Positions 14,727 through 22,668 of a stretch of DNA of 27,471 nucleotides are shown piece after piece. The stretch comes from Promethearchaeota archaeon. GTDB taxonomy: Archaea; Asgardarchaeota; Lokiarchaeia; Sigynarchaeales; SOKP01. The translations under genes were made by a program, and so were the position numbers. The stretch spans positions 1 to 27,471 of the forward strand of contig JAEOTL010000240.1 of assembly GCA_016839845.1 (NCBI GenBank), given 5' to 3'. Numbering within the stretch: the first letter of the stretch is position 1; the number at the start of each line of letters is the position of its first letter. Below the pieces are notes generated by a model that did no database searches, had not been told where the DNA came from, and saw nothing but the letters and a program-made list of their open reading frames with translations.

Positions 14727-16970
14727 TTATTTATAATTCTCTGGTCTTTTCCTTTGTAGACTGTTTTCATATGAGAGAAGCATTTGTTTAAATAAATCTG
14801 TACCTAAGGATAATCGATATCTTGTTTTCCAAGCTATTTCACCGGTCTTTTCATCAAAAACTTCCTTAGCGTTTACTTTTACATCATTGTTAATCTCAAA
14901 AATATCTTTAACATCTTCCAAAAAAAATTTCTTACTATTTAGTATGATAGCAGATAAGCCTCCACGATAACTACCGTCACCGTCAAAAAATCCAATAAGA
15001 AAGCTTAGGGCTAATCTACCTTCTCTTGTGTCACTAAATCGTGCATTAGTGGTCTTTTTTTTCGCTGTATTTATAAGTTCTCTAATGACTTGAGGGATTC
15101 TTCCGTTTTTTTTAAACTCAAATATTCCAAGTTTTTTTAAATCATGCCACATAGGTTTGCAGCCAAAAATTACTCTTGAACTATATGTTGGGGTAATATC
15201 TCCATTCTCATTTTCTGCTAAGTAAATTTCATCAAAAATCCTTTCTTGGTCATAACCTATTGCTTTGGCAAACCTTTCAACTATTATGCGATCTTCTCTT
15301 TTTAATTTAAGCTGTATTTGATAATGTTTATTACCTGTTTGAGAAACCCATCCATCAGAACATAACCAACCCAACCAGTACATTGCTTCCTTATTTTCAT
15401 GAATATCACTGAAAAAATCTGGGTTAGTTATCATAAATTTTTGATTTGAGTAATCATGTAAATTTGGATTTTTTTTTATGTATTTTTCGCAAATCTTTAA
15501 AGAGTTATTAGCATGGTTTCCTAATATTAGCTTGATATTTCTTTTAATTAAACTTATTCTTTCCTTAGATAAAGTGAATTTTTCATGTTGACGCATATAA
15601 GTCATCATTCCGTATCCATAACCAAATATCAGAGCGAGATCCTCAAGAGTAGTATTTACTGATTTAGAAATTTTTCCTAACTCAACTTGAAGATTTTTTA
15701 TAAGTGTATCAAATGAAATTTTTCCGCTACTATGTGAGTTTATTAACACATAACAATGGCATGCTTTATCTCCAAATTCTTCTTTTAGGTTTTTTTTAAG
15801 TTCCTTAAGGTTCTTATTAGGAAGTACAAAATTAGTATTGTTCTCATGATAAGATAATTTCTCTGAAATGTATCCATCATGGTGCCCCCAAATTTTTGAA
15901 ATGTCTTTTAAAGTGCATCCAGAACGACCTCTTTTAACTCTATCAGGATTTAGGAGATACATTTCTTCAGGATATTTGTTTAATTCTTCCATAATTTCAT
16001 CCAAGAAGTTTTTCACGGAATACCTTTTCTTATGATTTTTATTGTCTAATCCAATCATCTTGGGTGATGTAATGTCGTTTTGTATTTGATTTAAAGAATC
16101 TGATTTATAAAAGCTTGAAGACTCTTCTTGATTTTCAAATAAGTTTTGAATATCGATATCTTTTATTTCCGTACATAATCCTGAGACCAAAAATTCGAAA
16201 TATGCTGAAAATAATTCGTATGCGGGAACAATTTTTACAAAATTATTAGTATTCTTTCCCATCAAGGTTAAACAAGTACCAGATTGAAGAACTGCATCAT
16301 AGTGCTGTTTAGCCAATAGAAGTGAATTATTCAATTTTATAGGTCTTATAATCATTAACTGTTGATCTTTTAACCAAGCTTCGAGGAATTCAAGTGTAAT
16401 ATTGGAGAGAGGATGAAGATCATTAAGATCACAAAAATTTTTGGATTTGACTCGAAATTCCTTTAGAAAGTTAGCAAATTCAATTGAAATTTGATTTAGA
16501 CCCTTGCGGAGCAATTTAAAACGATCATTTTTTTTATCAGGCTTATTTTTAAGTGATTTTTTTTGCTTCCTGCTCAATAATTTTATGTAAGCCTTAGACA
16601 AACTATCTAGATAATGAGAGACAAGTTGAGAGCCTCTTCCAATAGGGTTACAATGCATCCAAGCATTAACGAATGATTTTAAATCTTCTGGTGAAACAAC
16701 CTTCAACACGTCTATTAGTTTTTCTGGGGGAAGACCTCCTTTATCATATAAACAAGCATTTACAGCTTTGATAAAATTTCCTATAAACTCATCAATGAAA
16801 ACAAGTGGAAATCCATGTTTTGAGCATTTAGGGTACTTATGAAGTCCCAATAGACCAAATCTTAAGGGTTTTACTTTCTTAAGATAAGAACATCCAAAAT
16901 GAGGACATACAGCAATTCGAAGTTCTCTTGTTGTCATTCTTTTTGCTTCTTGTGAACCATATATTGTCAT
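14727..16970 (-). CDS. LAGLIDADG endonuclease with N-terminal Cys/His cluster and duplicated HTH-like unit
   Basis: A 747-residue multidomain protein. The N-terminal region has a Cys/His cluster C22-x-H24-x2-C27 and C49-x2-H52, probably a zinc site, followed by ~240 mostly helical residues I do not recognise. Next come two copies of a ~45-residue unit: TLKDISKIWGHHDGYISEKL (from ~352) and TLEDLALIFGYGYGMMTYMR (from ~440), each followed by a basic helix, resembling HTH DNA-binding modules. The C-terminal ~220 residues are a two-motif LAGLIDADG domain: WLGWLCSDGW (~531-540) and FLIGFFDGDGSY (~657-668), both with the catalytic Asp in the eighth position, so cleavage activity may be kept. No intein splice residues are present, so it is free-standing. 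It begins within the stop of the upstream gene (ATGA overlap). Likely a mobile-DNA function; biological role unknown. Confidence 0.85.
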   Translation of the reverse strand: MTIYGSQEAKRMTTRELRIAVCPHFGCSYLKKVKPLRFGLLGLHKYPKCSKHGFPLVFIDEFIGNFIKAVNACLYDKGGLPPEKLIDVLKVVSPEDLKSFVNAWMHCNPIGRGSQLVSHYLDSLSKAYIKLLSRKQKKSLKNKPDKKNDRFKLLRKGLNQISIEFANFLKEFRVKSKNFCDLNDLHPLSNITLEFLEAWLKDQQLMIIRPIKLNNSLLLAKQHYDAVLQSGTCLTLMGKNTNNFVKIVPAYELFSAYFEFLVSGLCTEIKDIDIQNLFENQEESSSFYKSDSLNQIQNDITSPKMIGLDNKNHKKRYSVKNFLDEIMEELNKYPEEMYLLNPDRVKRGRSGCTLKDISKIWGHHDGYISEKLSYHENNTNFVLPNKNLKELKKNLKEEFGDKACHCYVLINSHSSGKISFDTLIKNLQVELGKISKSVNTTLEDLALIFGYGYGMMTYMRQHEKFTLSKERISLIKRNIKLILGNHANNSLKICEKYIKKNPNLHDYSNQKFMITNPDFFSDIHENKEAMYWLGWLCSDGWVSQTGNKHYQIQLKLKREDRIIVERFAKAIGYDQERIFDEIYLAENENGDITPTYSSRVIFGCKPMWHDLKKLGIFEFKKNGRIPQVIRELINTAKKKTTNARFSDTREGRLALSFLIGFFDGDGSYRGGLSAIILNSKKFFLEDVKDIFEINNDVKVNAKEVFDEKTGEIAWKTRYRLSLGTDLFKQMLLSYENSLQRKRPENYK

Positions 16971-17623
16971 TCCAGTATTTTCACCTTTAGTTGTCTACGA
17001 TTTTCATCGTATTCTTTAATTCTATTAGATTGGAGTAAGTTAGATATCTCATATTCCAAATCTACATAGTTTTTTTCTAATTCCCTATAAAAGTCTGTAA
17101 AAGGGAAATAGAATGAACTTTCAGCATTACATAATAATTTTGCAGTCCTAATAATTATCTTTAATAATATCGAATTATATTGTTCACATTCAGAAAGAAT
17201 ATGGATTTTCTTCCAAATAAATCCACCCAGAAGTTTAATCCTTTTTAAGGTTTCAATTTTAGAATCATTTGCTTGAAATTTCACCTTCTCAATAATAATA
17301 TGTAATTTTTTTGCTAAACAATCCTCATCTGCTCCGATTTTCTTTATTAAAAGTAAGTATTCGGACACTAACTTTGAAAAATCTTTACATTGTTCTGTAT
17401 AGATCTCAGAAATAGTTTTATTATTATCTATTGACGATTTTGAGTATCGCTGACGAATTAAAACGAATTTAAAGTTTAGAAATGTACGTAATTGTCTTGA
17501 TAACTCCTTTATCCTCTCAGAACCCTCCATTAAAATCCATTCAAGAAAAACAGAGTCATCTCCAATATTGAGTAGAGAAGATTCGTTTAAGGAATCGAAG
17601 AAATCGAACCAATCTTCATTCAT
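16967..17623 (-). CDS. Unknown helical protein coupled to the LAGLIDADG protein
   Basis: I do not recognise this 218-residue protein. It is predicted to be almost entirely alpha-helical, soluble and rich in Lys, Glu, Ile and Leu, with three scattered Cys and no metal motif. The N-terminus is acidic (MNEDWFDFFDSLNE). Its stop codon overlaps the start codon of the LAGLIDADG gene in an ATGA arrangement, which points to coupled translation and a joint function. Candidate roles are DNA-binding accessory, inhibitor or targeting factor of the nuclease; none can be decided here. Codon use looks like that of the neighbours by eye. The 233 bases upstream hold no other gene. Confidence 0.75.
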   Translation of the reverse strand: MNEDWFDFFDSLNESSLLNIGDDSVFLEWILMEGSERIKELSRQLRTFLNFKFVLIRQRYSKSSIDNNKTISEIYTEQCKDFSKLVSEYLLLIKKIGADEDCLAKKLHIIIEKVKFQANDSKIETLKRIKLLGGFIWKKIHILSECEQYNSILLKIIIRTAKLLCNAESSFYFPFTDFYRELEKNYVDLEYEISNLLQSNRIKEYDENRRQLKVKILE

Positions 17624-17856
17624 AAGGAGATATTATTATATAAGTATTTAAAAAAAAAAGGATTAGTCAAAAAATTCAGTGATGCTTGGATTAAATACTA
17701 ATAATTAATAAACTTCTCCCAAGTTCGTTTAGTTTCGATTTGTTGTTTTAAAGATTTTTAATAAATTATTAACATTAGATTATTATTAGGAAGGATTCTT
17801 ACATTGATTAAGTATTAACAAGAAATTCTAATTTTACAATTATAGTAATAAAATTT
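17624..17856. other. AT-rich intergenic region, no gene seen
   Basis: The 233 bases between divergent genes contain a TTATATAA palindrome (17636-17643) close to the minus-strand start and an AGGAAGG stretch (17790-17796) about 60 bases before the plus-strand glutaredoxin start. No ORF, tRNA or repeat is recognised. Confidence 0.6.
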
Positions 17857-18177
17857 ATGAATAAAATGTCGGTTGAAGACCTAATTGAAGGCCTAGCAAA
17901 AGAAGTTGATGGAGAAAAAAACGATGAAGATGACATTCTCATTTTTACACTTTCCACCTGCATGTGGTGCAAAAAATGTAAGCGCTTTCTTGATGAACGT
18001 AAGATGAAATATAGATATGTAGATGTCGATAAAATTGATTTCAAGGATAAAAATAAAATTTTAGATTATTTACGATCCGAATATGAAGAAAGAATATCGT
18101 ATCCTTATCTAATTTGCAAAAAAGGTCATGTAGTAGGATATAATCCAAATAAATATATGGAATTATTAGAGCAGTGA
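17857..18177 (+). CDS. Glutaredoxin-like protein, partner of FTR
   Basis: Thioredoxin-fold protein of 106 residues. After an acidic N-terminal extension (~1-25) the core begins ILIFTLSTCMWCKKCKRFLD, with the redox pair C35-x2-C38 and an additional C41. The later strand ISYPYLICKKG carries the cis-Pro (P83). The gene ends 10 bases before the ferredoxin:thioredoxin reductase gene, so the two form an operon. By family logic this protein is the direct substrate of that reductase, and would then reduce target disulfides. There is no glutathione pathway evidence in the window, so it probably acts as a thioredoxin- or NrdH-like protein despite its glutaredoxin look. Confidence 0.87.
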   Translation: MNKMSVEDLIEGLAKEVDGEKNDEDDILIFTLSTCMWCKKCKRFLDERKMKYRYVDVDKIDFKDKNKILDYLRSEYEERISYPYLICKKGHVVGYNPNKYMELLEQ

Positions 18178-18187
18178 GGGATTTAAA

Positions 18188-18538
18188 GTGGATATGACAA
18201 CAAAAGAGGGAATGGAGGAATATGTTAATCAAGTTGCCCAAAAAAATAAATGGATTTTAAACAAAGATGAGTTAACTTTTAATGACTTAATAGATGGATT
18301 AGTTGACAATAAAAATACTCATGGCTATCAATCTTGTCCTTGTAGACTTGCGAGCGGTAAGAGGGATTTAGACAGAGATCTTATTTGCCCATGCGATTAT
18401 GCACCTCCTGATATAGAAGAATATGGTGCGTGTTATTGTAACCTGTATTTAAATCTGAACTTCTATGAGAGAAACGTGAATTTTATCGCAGTTCCGGAGA
18501 GGCGGCCCATAGAAAAGGAAAAACAAGCAGTAGAGTAG
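18188..18538 (+). CDS. Ferredoxin:thioredoxin reductase, catalytic subunit
   Basis: Takes electrons one at a time from ferredoxin through a [4Fe-4S] cluster next to a redox disulfide and reduces thioredoxin-like proteins. All six cysteines of the catalytic chain are present as C50-P-C52, C67-P-C69 and C82-Y-C84, within GYQSCPCRLASGK, DLICPCDYAPPD and EEYGACYCNLYL. The spacing (14 residues, then 12) is that of archaeal forms as I know them rather than the plant type. No variable (alpha) subunit gene is seen nearby, as expected for non-photosynthetic organisms. The GTG at 18188 lies seven bases after GAGGG (18176-18180) and is chosen; an ATG two codons later is possible. Downstream is an oligo-T stretch (18576-18583). 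Confidence 0.95.
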   Translation: MDMTTKEGMEEYVNQVAQKNKWILNKDELTFNDLIDGLVDNKNTHGYQSCPCRLASGKRDLDRDLICPCDYAPPDIEEYGACYCNLYLNLNFYERNVNFIAVPERRPIEKEKQAVE

Positions 18539-18575
18539 AATAAACTGACTCTATAATTTAAATTTTTATTAAACC

Positions 18576-18583
18576 TTTTTTTT
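18576..18583 (+). terminator. Oligo-T terminator after the glutaredoxin / FTR operon
   Basis: Eight T residues preceded by AACC, 38 bases after the FTR stop codon, with further T-rich sequence beyond. Confidence 0.45.
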
Positions 18584-18657
18584 AGCCTTCTTTTTACATA
18601 ATAGATCAATAAATCATAATCTAAATTTTTAAATATTTCTCTTTCTCTTTGATAAAT

Positions 18658-18816
18658 ATGCCAGATAATGAAATGACTGATGATGAATTAGAAGCTGAAC
18701 TCGATAAAGCTTTTAAAGAAAATGAGGCTAAGCAAGATAACTGTGGAGACGCATTACCTTCGAATAAAGAAGTTGGTATCCAGAGAACTGATGTCAAACT
18801 AAAAACTGACGAATAA
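18658..18816 (+). CDS. Small acidic hypothetical protein (52 aa)
   Basis: ATG-initiated ORF encoding MPDNEMTDDELEAELDKAFK followed by a polar stretch with one Cys (NCGD, C29) and a VGIQRTDVKLKTDE tail. It is strongly acidic, probably one amphipathic helix and a disordered tail. I know no family for it. It lies between a terminator-like T run and another T-rich stretch at 18839-18849, and has its own space, which favours a real gene over chance. No Shine-Dalgarno is seen; TAAATTTTTAAATA about 25-40 bases upstream could serve as a TATA element. Confidence 0.5.
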   Translation: MPDNEMTDDELEAELDKAFKENEAKQDNCGDALPSNKEVGIQRTDVKLKTDE

Positions 18817-18894
18817 TACAGCCTTCAATCATTCATACTTTTTTTCTTTTTACTTTCATCGTACAACACAAAATTACTTTTATAACTGATTTTT

Positions 18895-20109
18895 TTGGGG
18901 AAATTTAATTTATTTCGAGGAATATCATTATTTGATTTGGATTTGGAATTAGCTAAAAATAATAAATCATTAAAAACCAAATATAAGAAATTCTCCATAA
19001 GAGAATTCGGTGGTGCCTTTGGGGATTGGGGAACATTGATTCCCTTTGTTATCGGGTATATCTCAATAGTTGGTTTAAATCCAGCGGGAATTTTTCTTAC
19101 ATTAGGGATTACGAATATTATTCTAGGAATCCGGTTTAATCTACCATTACCAGTACAGCCCCAAAAAACCATAGGAACTATAGCCTTATCAAAGGGATGG
19201 ACTCCTAATATGGTTATATCTACTGGATTCGGAACTGGTATTATTTGGTTCTTCTTGGGGCTTTCGAAGAAACTAAATATTATCGTTCAAAAAGTTCCGA
19301 TAATTAGTGTACGTGGGATCCAACTTGGATTAGCTTTTATTTTAGGTTGGGCAGGGATTGTTTTATTCTATGAAAATTTACTCCTTGGAGGTATCGCGCT
19401 CATAATAGTGTTAATTCTTATAAAAAACCGACCTATCCCTTCTGCGATAGTTCTCACTGTTATTGGCATATTAATTCTTATTATTTCAGGAAGCATTCAA
19501 ATATCAGATATTAAATTTGGGTTTCCTTATTTTCATTTTCAATCGCCAACATGGAATAATCTTTTAATTGGAATGATATCTGCAGGGATCGCACAGCTGT
19601 TTCTTACTCTTACGAATGTTATGATAGCTACAGTTGTCCTAATTAAGGATTTATTCCCAGAGAAAGAAGATGTCATTGATGCAAATACTCTCTCAATCAA
19701 TATGGGTGCTATGAATTTGATCAATCCCTTCTTAGGAGGGATGCCCTTGTGTCATGGTTCTGGGGGTTTAATGGCACAATACGCATTTGGGGCAAGAACT
19801 GGGGGATCCATGATTCTCGAAGGAATAATGGAATTAATCTTAGGATTATTTTTTTCTGAAACTCTCTTCTTACTCCTTTCCGAATTCCCCGGAGCAATAT
19901 TAGGAGCAATGTTAGTGTATACAGGATACCTTTTAGGAAGAATCGCAGTTAAGGACTCTAGTAGAAGGAAAATTCCTGTAATCCTTATCTCAGCTATATT
20001 TTGTTTTGCCGTAAATATAACAGTAGGATTCTTTTTTGGTTTACTAATCTATATGATTTTTAAAAAATGGATCGAAAAGGATCACAATAAAAAGGATTTA
20101 TCAATTTAA
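18895..20109 (+). CDS. MOT1-type molybdate/sulfate transporter
   Basis: Membrane protein of the MOT1 (putative sulfate/molybdate transporter) family, related to SulP carriers but without a STAS domain. The two family signatures are clear: FGGAFGDWGTLIPF with NLPLPVQPQKTIG in the first part, and GGMPLCHGSGGLMAQYAFGAR in the second. About ten hydrophobic segments are visible. Length (404 aa) matches. No ATG is available near the N-terminus; the frame has a stop at 18883-18885 and the TTG at 18895 is the first reasonable start, giving a ~40-residue cytoplasmic lead before the first helix. Another TTG further in could be the true start. Molybdate import would supply molybdenum or tungsten enzymes, none of which are encoded in this window. 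Confidence 0.92.
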   Translation: MGKFNLFRGISLFDLDLELAKNNKSLKTKYKKFSIREFGGAFGDWGTLIPFVIGYISIVGLNPAGIFLTLGITNIILGIRFNLPLPVQPQKTIGTIALSKGWTPNMVISTGFGTGIIWFFLGLSKKLNIIVQKVPIISVRGIQLGLAFILGWAGIVLFYENLLLGGIALIIVLILIKNRPIPSAIVLTVIGILILIISGSIQISDIKFGFPYFHFQSPTWNNLLIGMISAGIAQLFLTLTNVMIATVVLIKDLFPEKEDVIDANTLSINMGAMNLINPFLGGMPLCHGSGGLMAQYAFGARTGGSMILEGIMELILGLFFSETLFLLLSEFPGAILGAMLVYTGYLLGRIAVKDSSRRKIPVILISAIFCFAVNITVGFFFGLLIYMIFKKWIEKDHNKKDLSI

Positions 20110-20269
20110 GTTCTAATAAAATTATTTAAAACGATTTTTGAAATATTAATATATTTCTGTTTGATTTATAAAAAATTGACTATGAATTTAGTTTATTTTA
20201 CATTTAAAATGACAAATTATTTTAAGTTTTAATATAGATATTCATAATAGAAAGATGTAAGATGGTGAT

Positions 20270-20968
20270 ATGTTAGTGTTTTCTGATAATGAACTTAATA
20301 GTATAAAGCGTGAAATGAGCAAATTAAAAAAAAAAGTTGTTCTTAAACTATTCACAGATTTTAAGACTCAAGAAGATGGTAGTAAAGTTAGAAAGTGTAT
20401 GGCTTGTGAGGGAGCATATGAATTGTTAAAGGTATTGGTGGATTATTCCAATGGCAAATTAGAAGTTGAAGAAATATCCACAGAAGAAAACGAGGATGAA
20501 TCGGGGAAGTTCAATGTAGAGAGGATTCCAGCAATATTATTTGTCGATGAAAATGATAAAGAAATTATCCGATATTTAGCTCATCCAACTGGATCTGAAT
20601 TTGTACCGTTTCTTAATAGCATTCAGTATTTTTCAGGGGTGAGGCCCTACTATGCAGATCAAATTATTACTCATCTTAAAAAAATAAAAAAATCGAATAT
20701 GAAGATTTTCATTACACCAACATGCCCATATTGTCCTGCGACTGTGCCAGTTTTAACTCTCTTTTCCATAGTCTCAAAAGGGAAGATCACCTCAGAAATA
20801 ATAGATGTAAATTTGAATCCTGACATTGGAATGAAATATGACGTTCAGGGAGTTCCTCATACTGTTATCAATGAGAAAGATCGTATAATCGGACAATTTA
20901 CCCCTCAAGATTTGCTGGATAAATTAGTTGGATCAAGAGGAAGAGATTTCGGAGGGATGTATTCATAG
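20270..20968 (+). CDS. Protein disulfide oxidoreductase (PDO), two thioredoxin folds, copy 1
   Basis: Cytoplasmic PDO/glutaredoxin-like protein of two joined thioredoxin folds, typical of archaea and thermophiles; it oxidises, reduces or isomerises protein disulfides. The N-terminal fold has C43-M-A-C46 and cis-Pro in RIPAILFVDE (P88); the C-terminal fold has C152-P-Y-C155 (TCPYCPATVP) and cis-Pro in GVPHTVI. Length (232 aa) is normal. ATG at 20270 abuts GGTGAT (20264-20269); the GTG two codons later has a better six-base spacing and may be the real start. It overlaps copy 2 by one base, and the three genes to 22582 form an operon with thioredoxin reductase, the likely reductant. Confidence 0.94.
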   Translation: MLVFSDNELNSIKREMSKLKKKVVLKLFTDFKTQEDGSKVRKCMACEGAYELLKVLVDYSNGKLEVEEISTEENEDESGKFNVERIPAILFVDENDKEIIRYLAHPTGSEFVPFLNSIQYFSGVRPYYADQIITHLKKIKKSNMKIFITPTCPYCPATVPVLTLFSIVSKGKITSEIIDVNLNPDIGMKYDVQGVPHTVINEKDRIIGQFTPQDLLDKLVGSRGRDFGGMYS

Positions 20969-21651
20969 TGTCTCAAGATGATAAATATAAAGAAATCATA
21001 AAGGCGGAAATGGCTAAATTAAGTAAGCCTGTTAAATTGAAGGTTTTTACATCACAAAAAGTACAAGCCGATGGAACCAAAATAAAAGCTTGCATGGATT
21101 GTGGACAGTTTATGGCACTATTAAGAGTTTATGAAGAAAACTCTAACGGTATGCTCACAATAGAAGAAATGTCTATTGATGATAATCCTGAGTTTGCTAA
21201 AAAATATGATATATCCCGTGTTCCTACAATTCTCTTTATTGATGATGGAGGAAGAGAAATAATAAGATACTTAGCAGCTCCAAAGGGTGGTGAAATTCAA
21301 CCTTTTATTCAATCATTATTCACTTTCGCTGGAATGTCAAATTATTATGAAGCTACTATAAAACAAAATCTTTCTCGAATCGAACCCTCAACAATAAAGG
21401 TTATGATAACTGAAACTTGCCCGTACTGCCCCCAAGTTGTGCAGATTGTTAACAATTTTGCAAGTGCATCAGGGGGGAAAATCAGGTCAATAATTATCGA
21501 TATTGCGGCAAACCCAGATATAGGTCAATATTACGATGCTTCAGGTGTTCCATATACGATTATAAACGATAAAAAAACTTTAGTTGGGATGGTTGGAGCT
21601 CCAGAAATTTTGAGAGCATTGATTGGAGGAAATATTCGTGTTCAATATTGA
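20968..21651 (+). CDS. Protein disulfide oxidoreductase (PDO), copy 2
   Basis: Paralogue of the preceding gene, sharing the layout K-L-K-V/L-F-T...Q-x-D-G-x-K, the N-terminal pair C42-M-D-C45, cis-Pro in RVPTILFIDD (P86), and the C-terminal pair C151-P-Y-C154 (TCPYCPQVV) with cis-Pro in GVPYTII. The GTG start shares its first base with the TAG stop of copy 1, and GGAGGG (20951-20956) lies 11 bases upstream. The N-terminal active sites differ between the two copies (CMAC against CMDC), so redox potentials and partners may differ while the C-terminal site CPYC is conserved. The end overlaps the thioredoxin reductase gene. Confidence 0.94.
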   Translation: MSQDDKYKEIIKAEMAKLSKPVKLKVFTSQKVQADGTKIKACMDCGQFMALLRVYEENSNGMLTIEEMSIDDNPEFAKKYDISRVPTILFIDDGGREIIRYLAAPKGGEIQPFIQSLFTFAGMSNYYEATIKQNLSRIEPSTIKVMITETCPYCPQVVQIVNNFASASGGKIRSIIIDIAANPDIGQYYDASGVPYTIINDKKTLVGMVGAPEILRALIGGNIRVQY

Positions 21652-22582
21652 TTTAGAAACCATTGATTTAGAAAAGACTTTTGATCTTATCGTTTTAGGG
21701 GGAGGTCCAACTGCTATAGGATGTGCCATCTATGCTGCTCGATTTGCTCTTGATGTTTTAGTTATTGGAAAAACCTTTGGAGGTCTGATAACAACAACGC
21801 ATATTGTTGAAAACTATCCCGCAATAACGTCTATAAGCGGTCAAGGATTAATGGAAATGTTTAGGGATCATATGAACTCGTTAAATATCCCATATATCTC
21901 AGATGAGATAAGAAGTATAGACATGGTTGATGACTATTTTGAACTTAATTCCTTTTTCCAAAAATTCAAAGCAAAGTCAATTGTTATAGCAACTGGTTCA
22001 GAAAGGAAAAAATTAGGAATACCTGGTGAAGAAGATTTTGCTGGACGGGGCGTGTCTTATTGTGCTACATGTGATGGTCCTTTTTATAATGATAAAGTAG
22101 TGGCTGTAATTGGTGGAAGCGACTCAGCAGCGAAGGAAGCACTATTTCTTGCCCAAAGCGTAAAAAAAGTATATATAATTTATCGTGGTAAGGAAATAAG
22201 AGCAGAACCTATTAACAAGCAGAGAGTTTATTCCAATGAAAAAATTAAAATCATTTATAATACTGATATTAAAGAGATAAAAGGAGACAGTACCGTAAAA
22301 TCGGTTATTTTTAATAATGGGGAAGAATTTGAGGTAGATGGGGTATTTATCGAAATTGGATCTATACCAAATTCGAATCTTGTCAAACGAGTAGGAGTGA
22401 AAACGAATGATAAAGGAGAAATCATCATTAACCGCAAATCCGAAACAAATATTCCCGGAATCTTTGCTGCCGGAGATGTTGCCGACGCCCCATTTAAACA
22501 AGCTATTACAGGTGTATCTGAAGGGGTTATTGCTGCCTACTCTGCTTTTGATTACGTGAAAGAAATGAATATTGAATATTAA
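21638..22582 (+). CDS. trxB: Thioredoxin reductase-like flavoprotein
   Basis: Low-molecular-weight thioredoxin reductase: FAD motif LIVLGGGPTAIG (18-28), redox disulfide CATC (C142, C145) in SYCATCDGPF, nucleotide motif VIGGSDSAAKEAL, and C-terminal FAD motif GIFAAGDVADAPFKQAITG. Start chosen is the GTG at 21638, eight bases after GGAGG (21625-21629), rather than the TTG at 21623 that precedes the Shine-Dalgarno site; it overlaps PDO copy 2 by 14 bases. The usual NADPH 2'-phosphate motif H-R-R-x-x-x-R-A reads YRGKEIRA here, with the second Arg replaced by Gly, so NADPH specificity is doubtful; NADH or another donor is possible. It should reduce the C-terminal CPYC sites of the two PDOs encoded upstream. 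Confidence 0.95.
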   Translation: MFNIDLETIDLEKTFDLIVLGGGPTAIGCAIYAARFALDVLVIGKTFGGLITTTHIVENYPAITSISGQGLMEMFRDHMNSLNIPYISDEIRSIDMVDDYFELNSFFQKFKAKSIVIATGSERKKLGIPGEEDFAGRGVSYCATCDGPFYNDKVVAVIGGSDSAAKEALFLAQSVKKVYIIYRGKEIRAEPINKQRVYSNEKIKIIYNTDIKEIKGDSTVKSVIFNNGEEFEVDGVFIEIGSIPNSNLVKRVGVKTNDKGEIIINRKSETNIPGIFAAGDVADAPFKQAITGVSEGVIAAYSAFDYVKEMNIEY

Positions 22583-22654
22583 TAGGTTTTTCTATCAAAT
22601 GTTTCAATTTAGGACTTTTTTAAGCAAACAAACTTGTCTCAAAAATAAAAATAT

Positions 22655-22663
22655 AAAAAAAAA
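22655..22663 (-). terminator. Oligo-T terminator after the Hsp20 gene
   Basis: Nine A on the plus strand (T on the transcript) start six bases after the Hsp20 stop codon. The convergent thioredoxin reductase operon ends at 22582. Confidence 0.5.
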
Positions 22664-22668
22664 TTTAT

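Noticed and set aside
14727..16970. Intein in the LAGLIDADG protein
   Set aside because: No splicing-site Cys/Ser at a domain junction, no terminal His-Asn motif and no host-protein exteins; the nuclease domain is at the C-terminus.
17808..18044. Minus-strand ORF of 78 codons over the glutaredoxin-like gene
   Set aside because: Serine-rich translation lying antisense to a clear thioredoxin-fold gene.
21623..21637. TTG at 21623 as thioredoxin reductase start
   Set aside because: It precedes the GGAGG ribosome site; the GTG at 21638 follows it at eight bases.
22142..22501. Minus-strand ORFs inside the thioredoxin reductase gene
   Set aside because: Low-complexity Asn/Phe-rich translation opposite a conserved flavoprotein.
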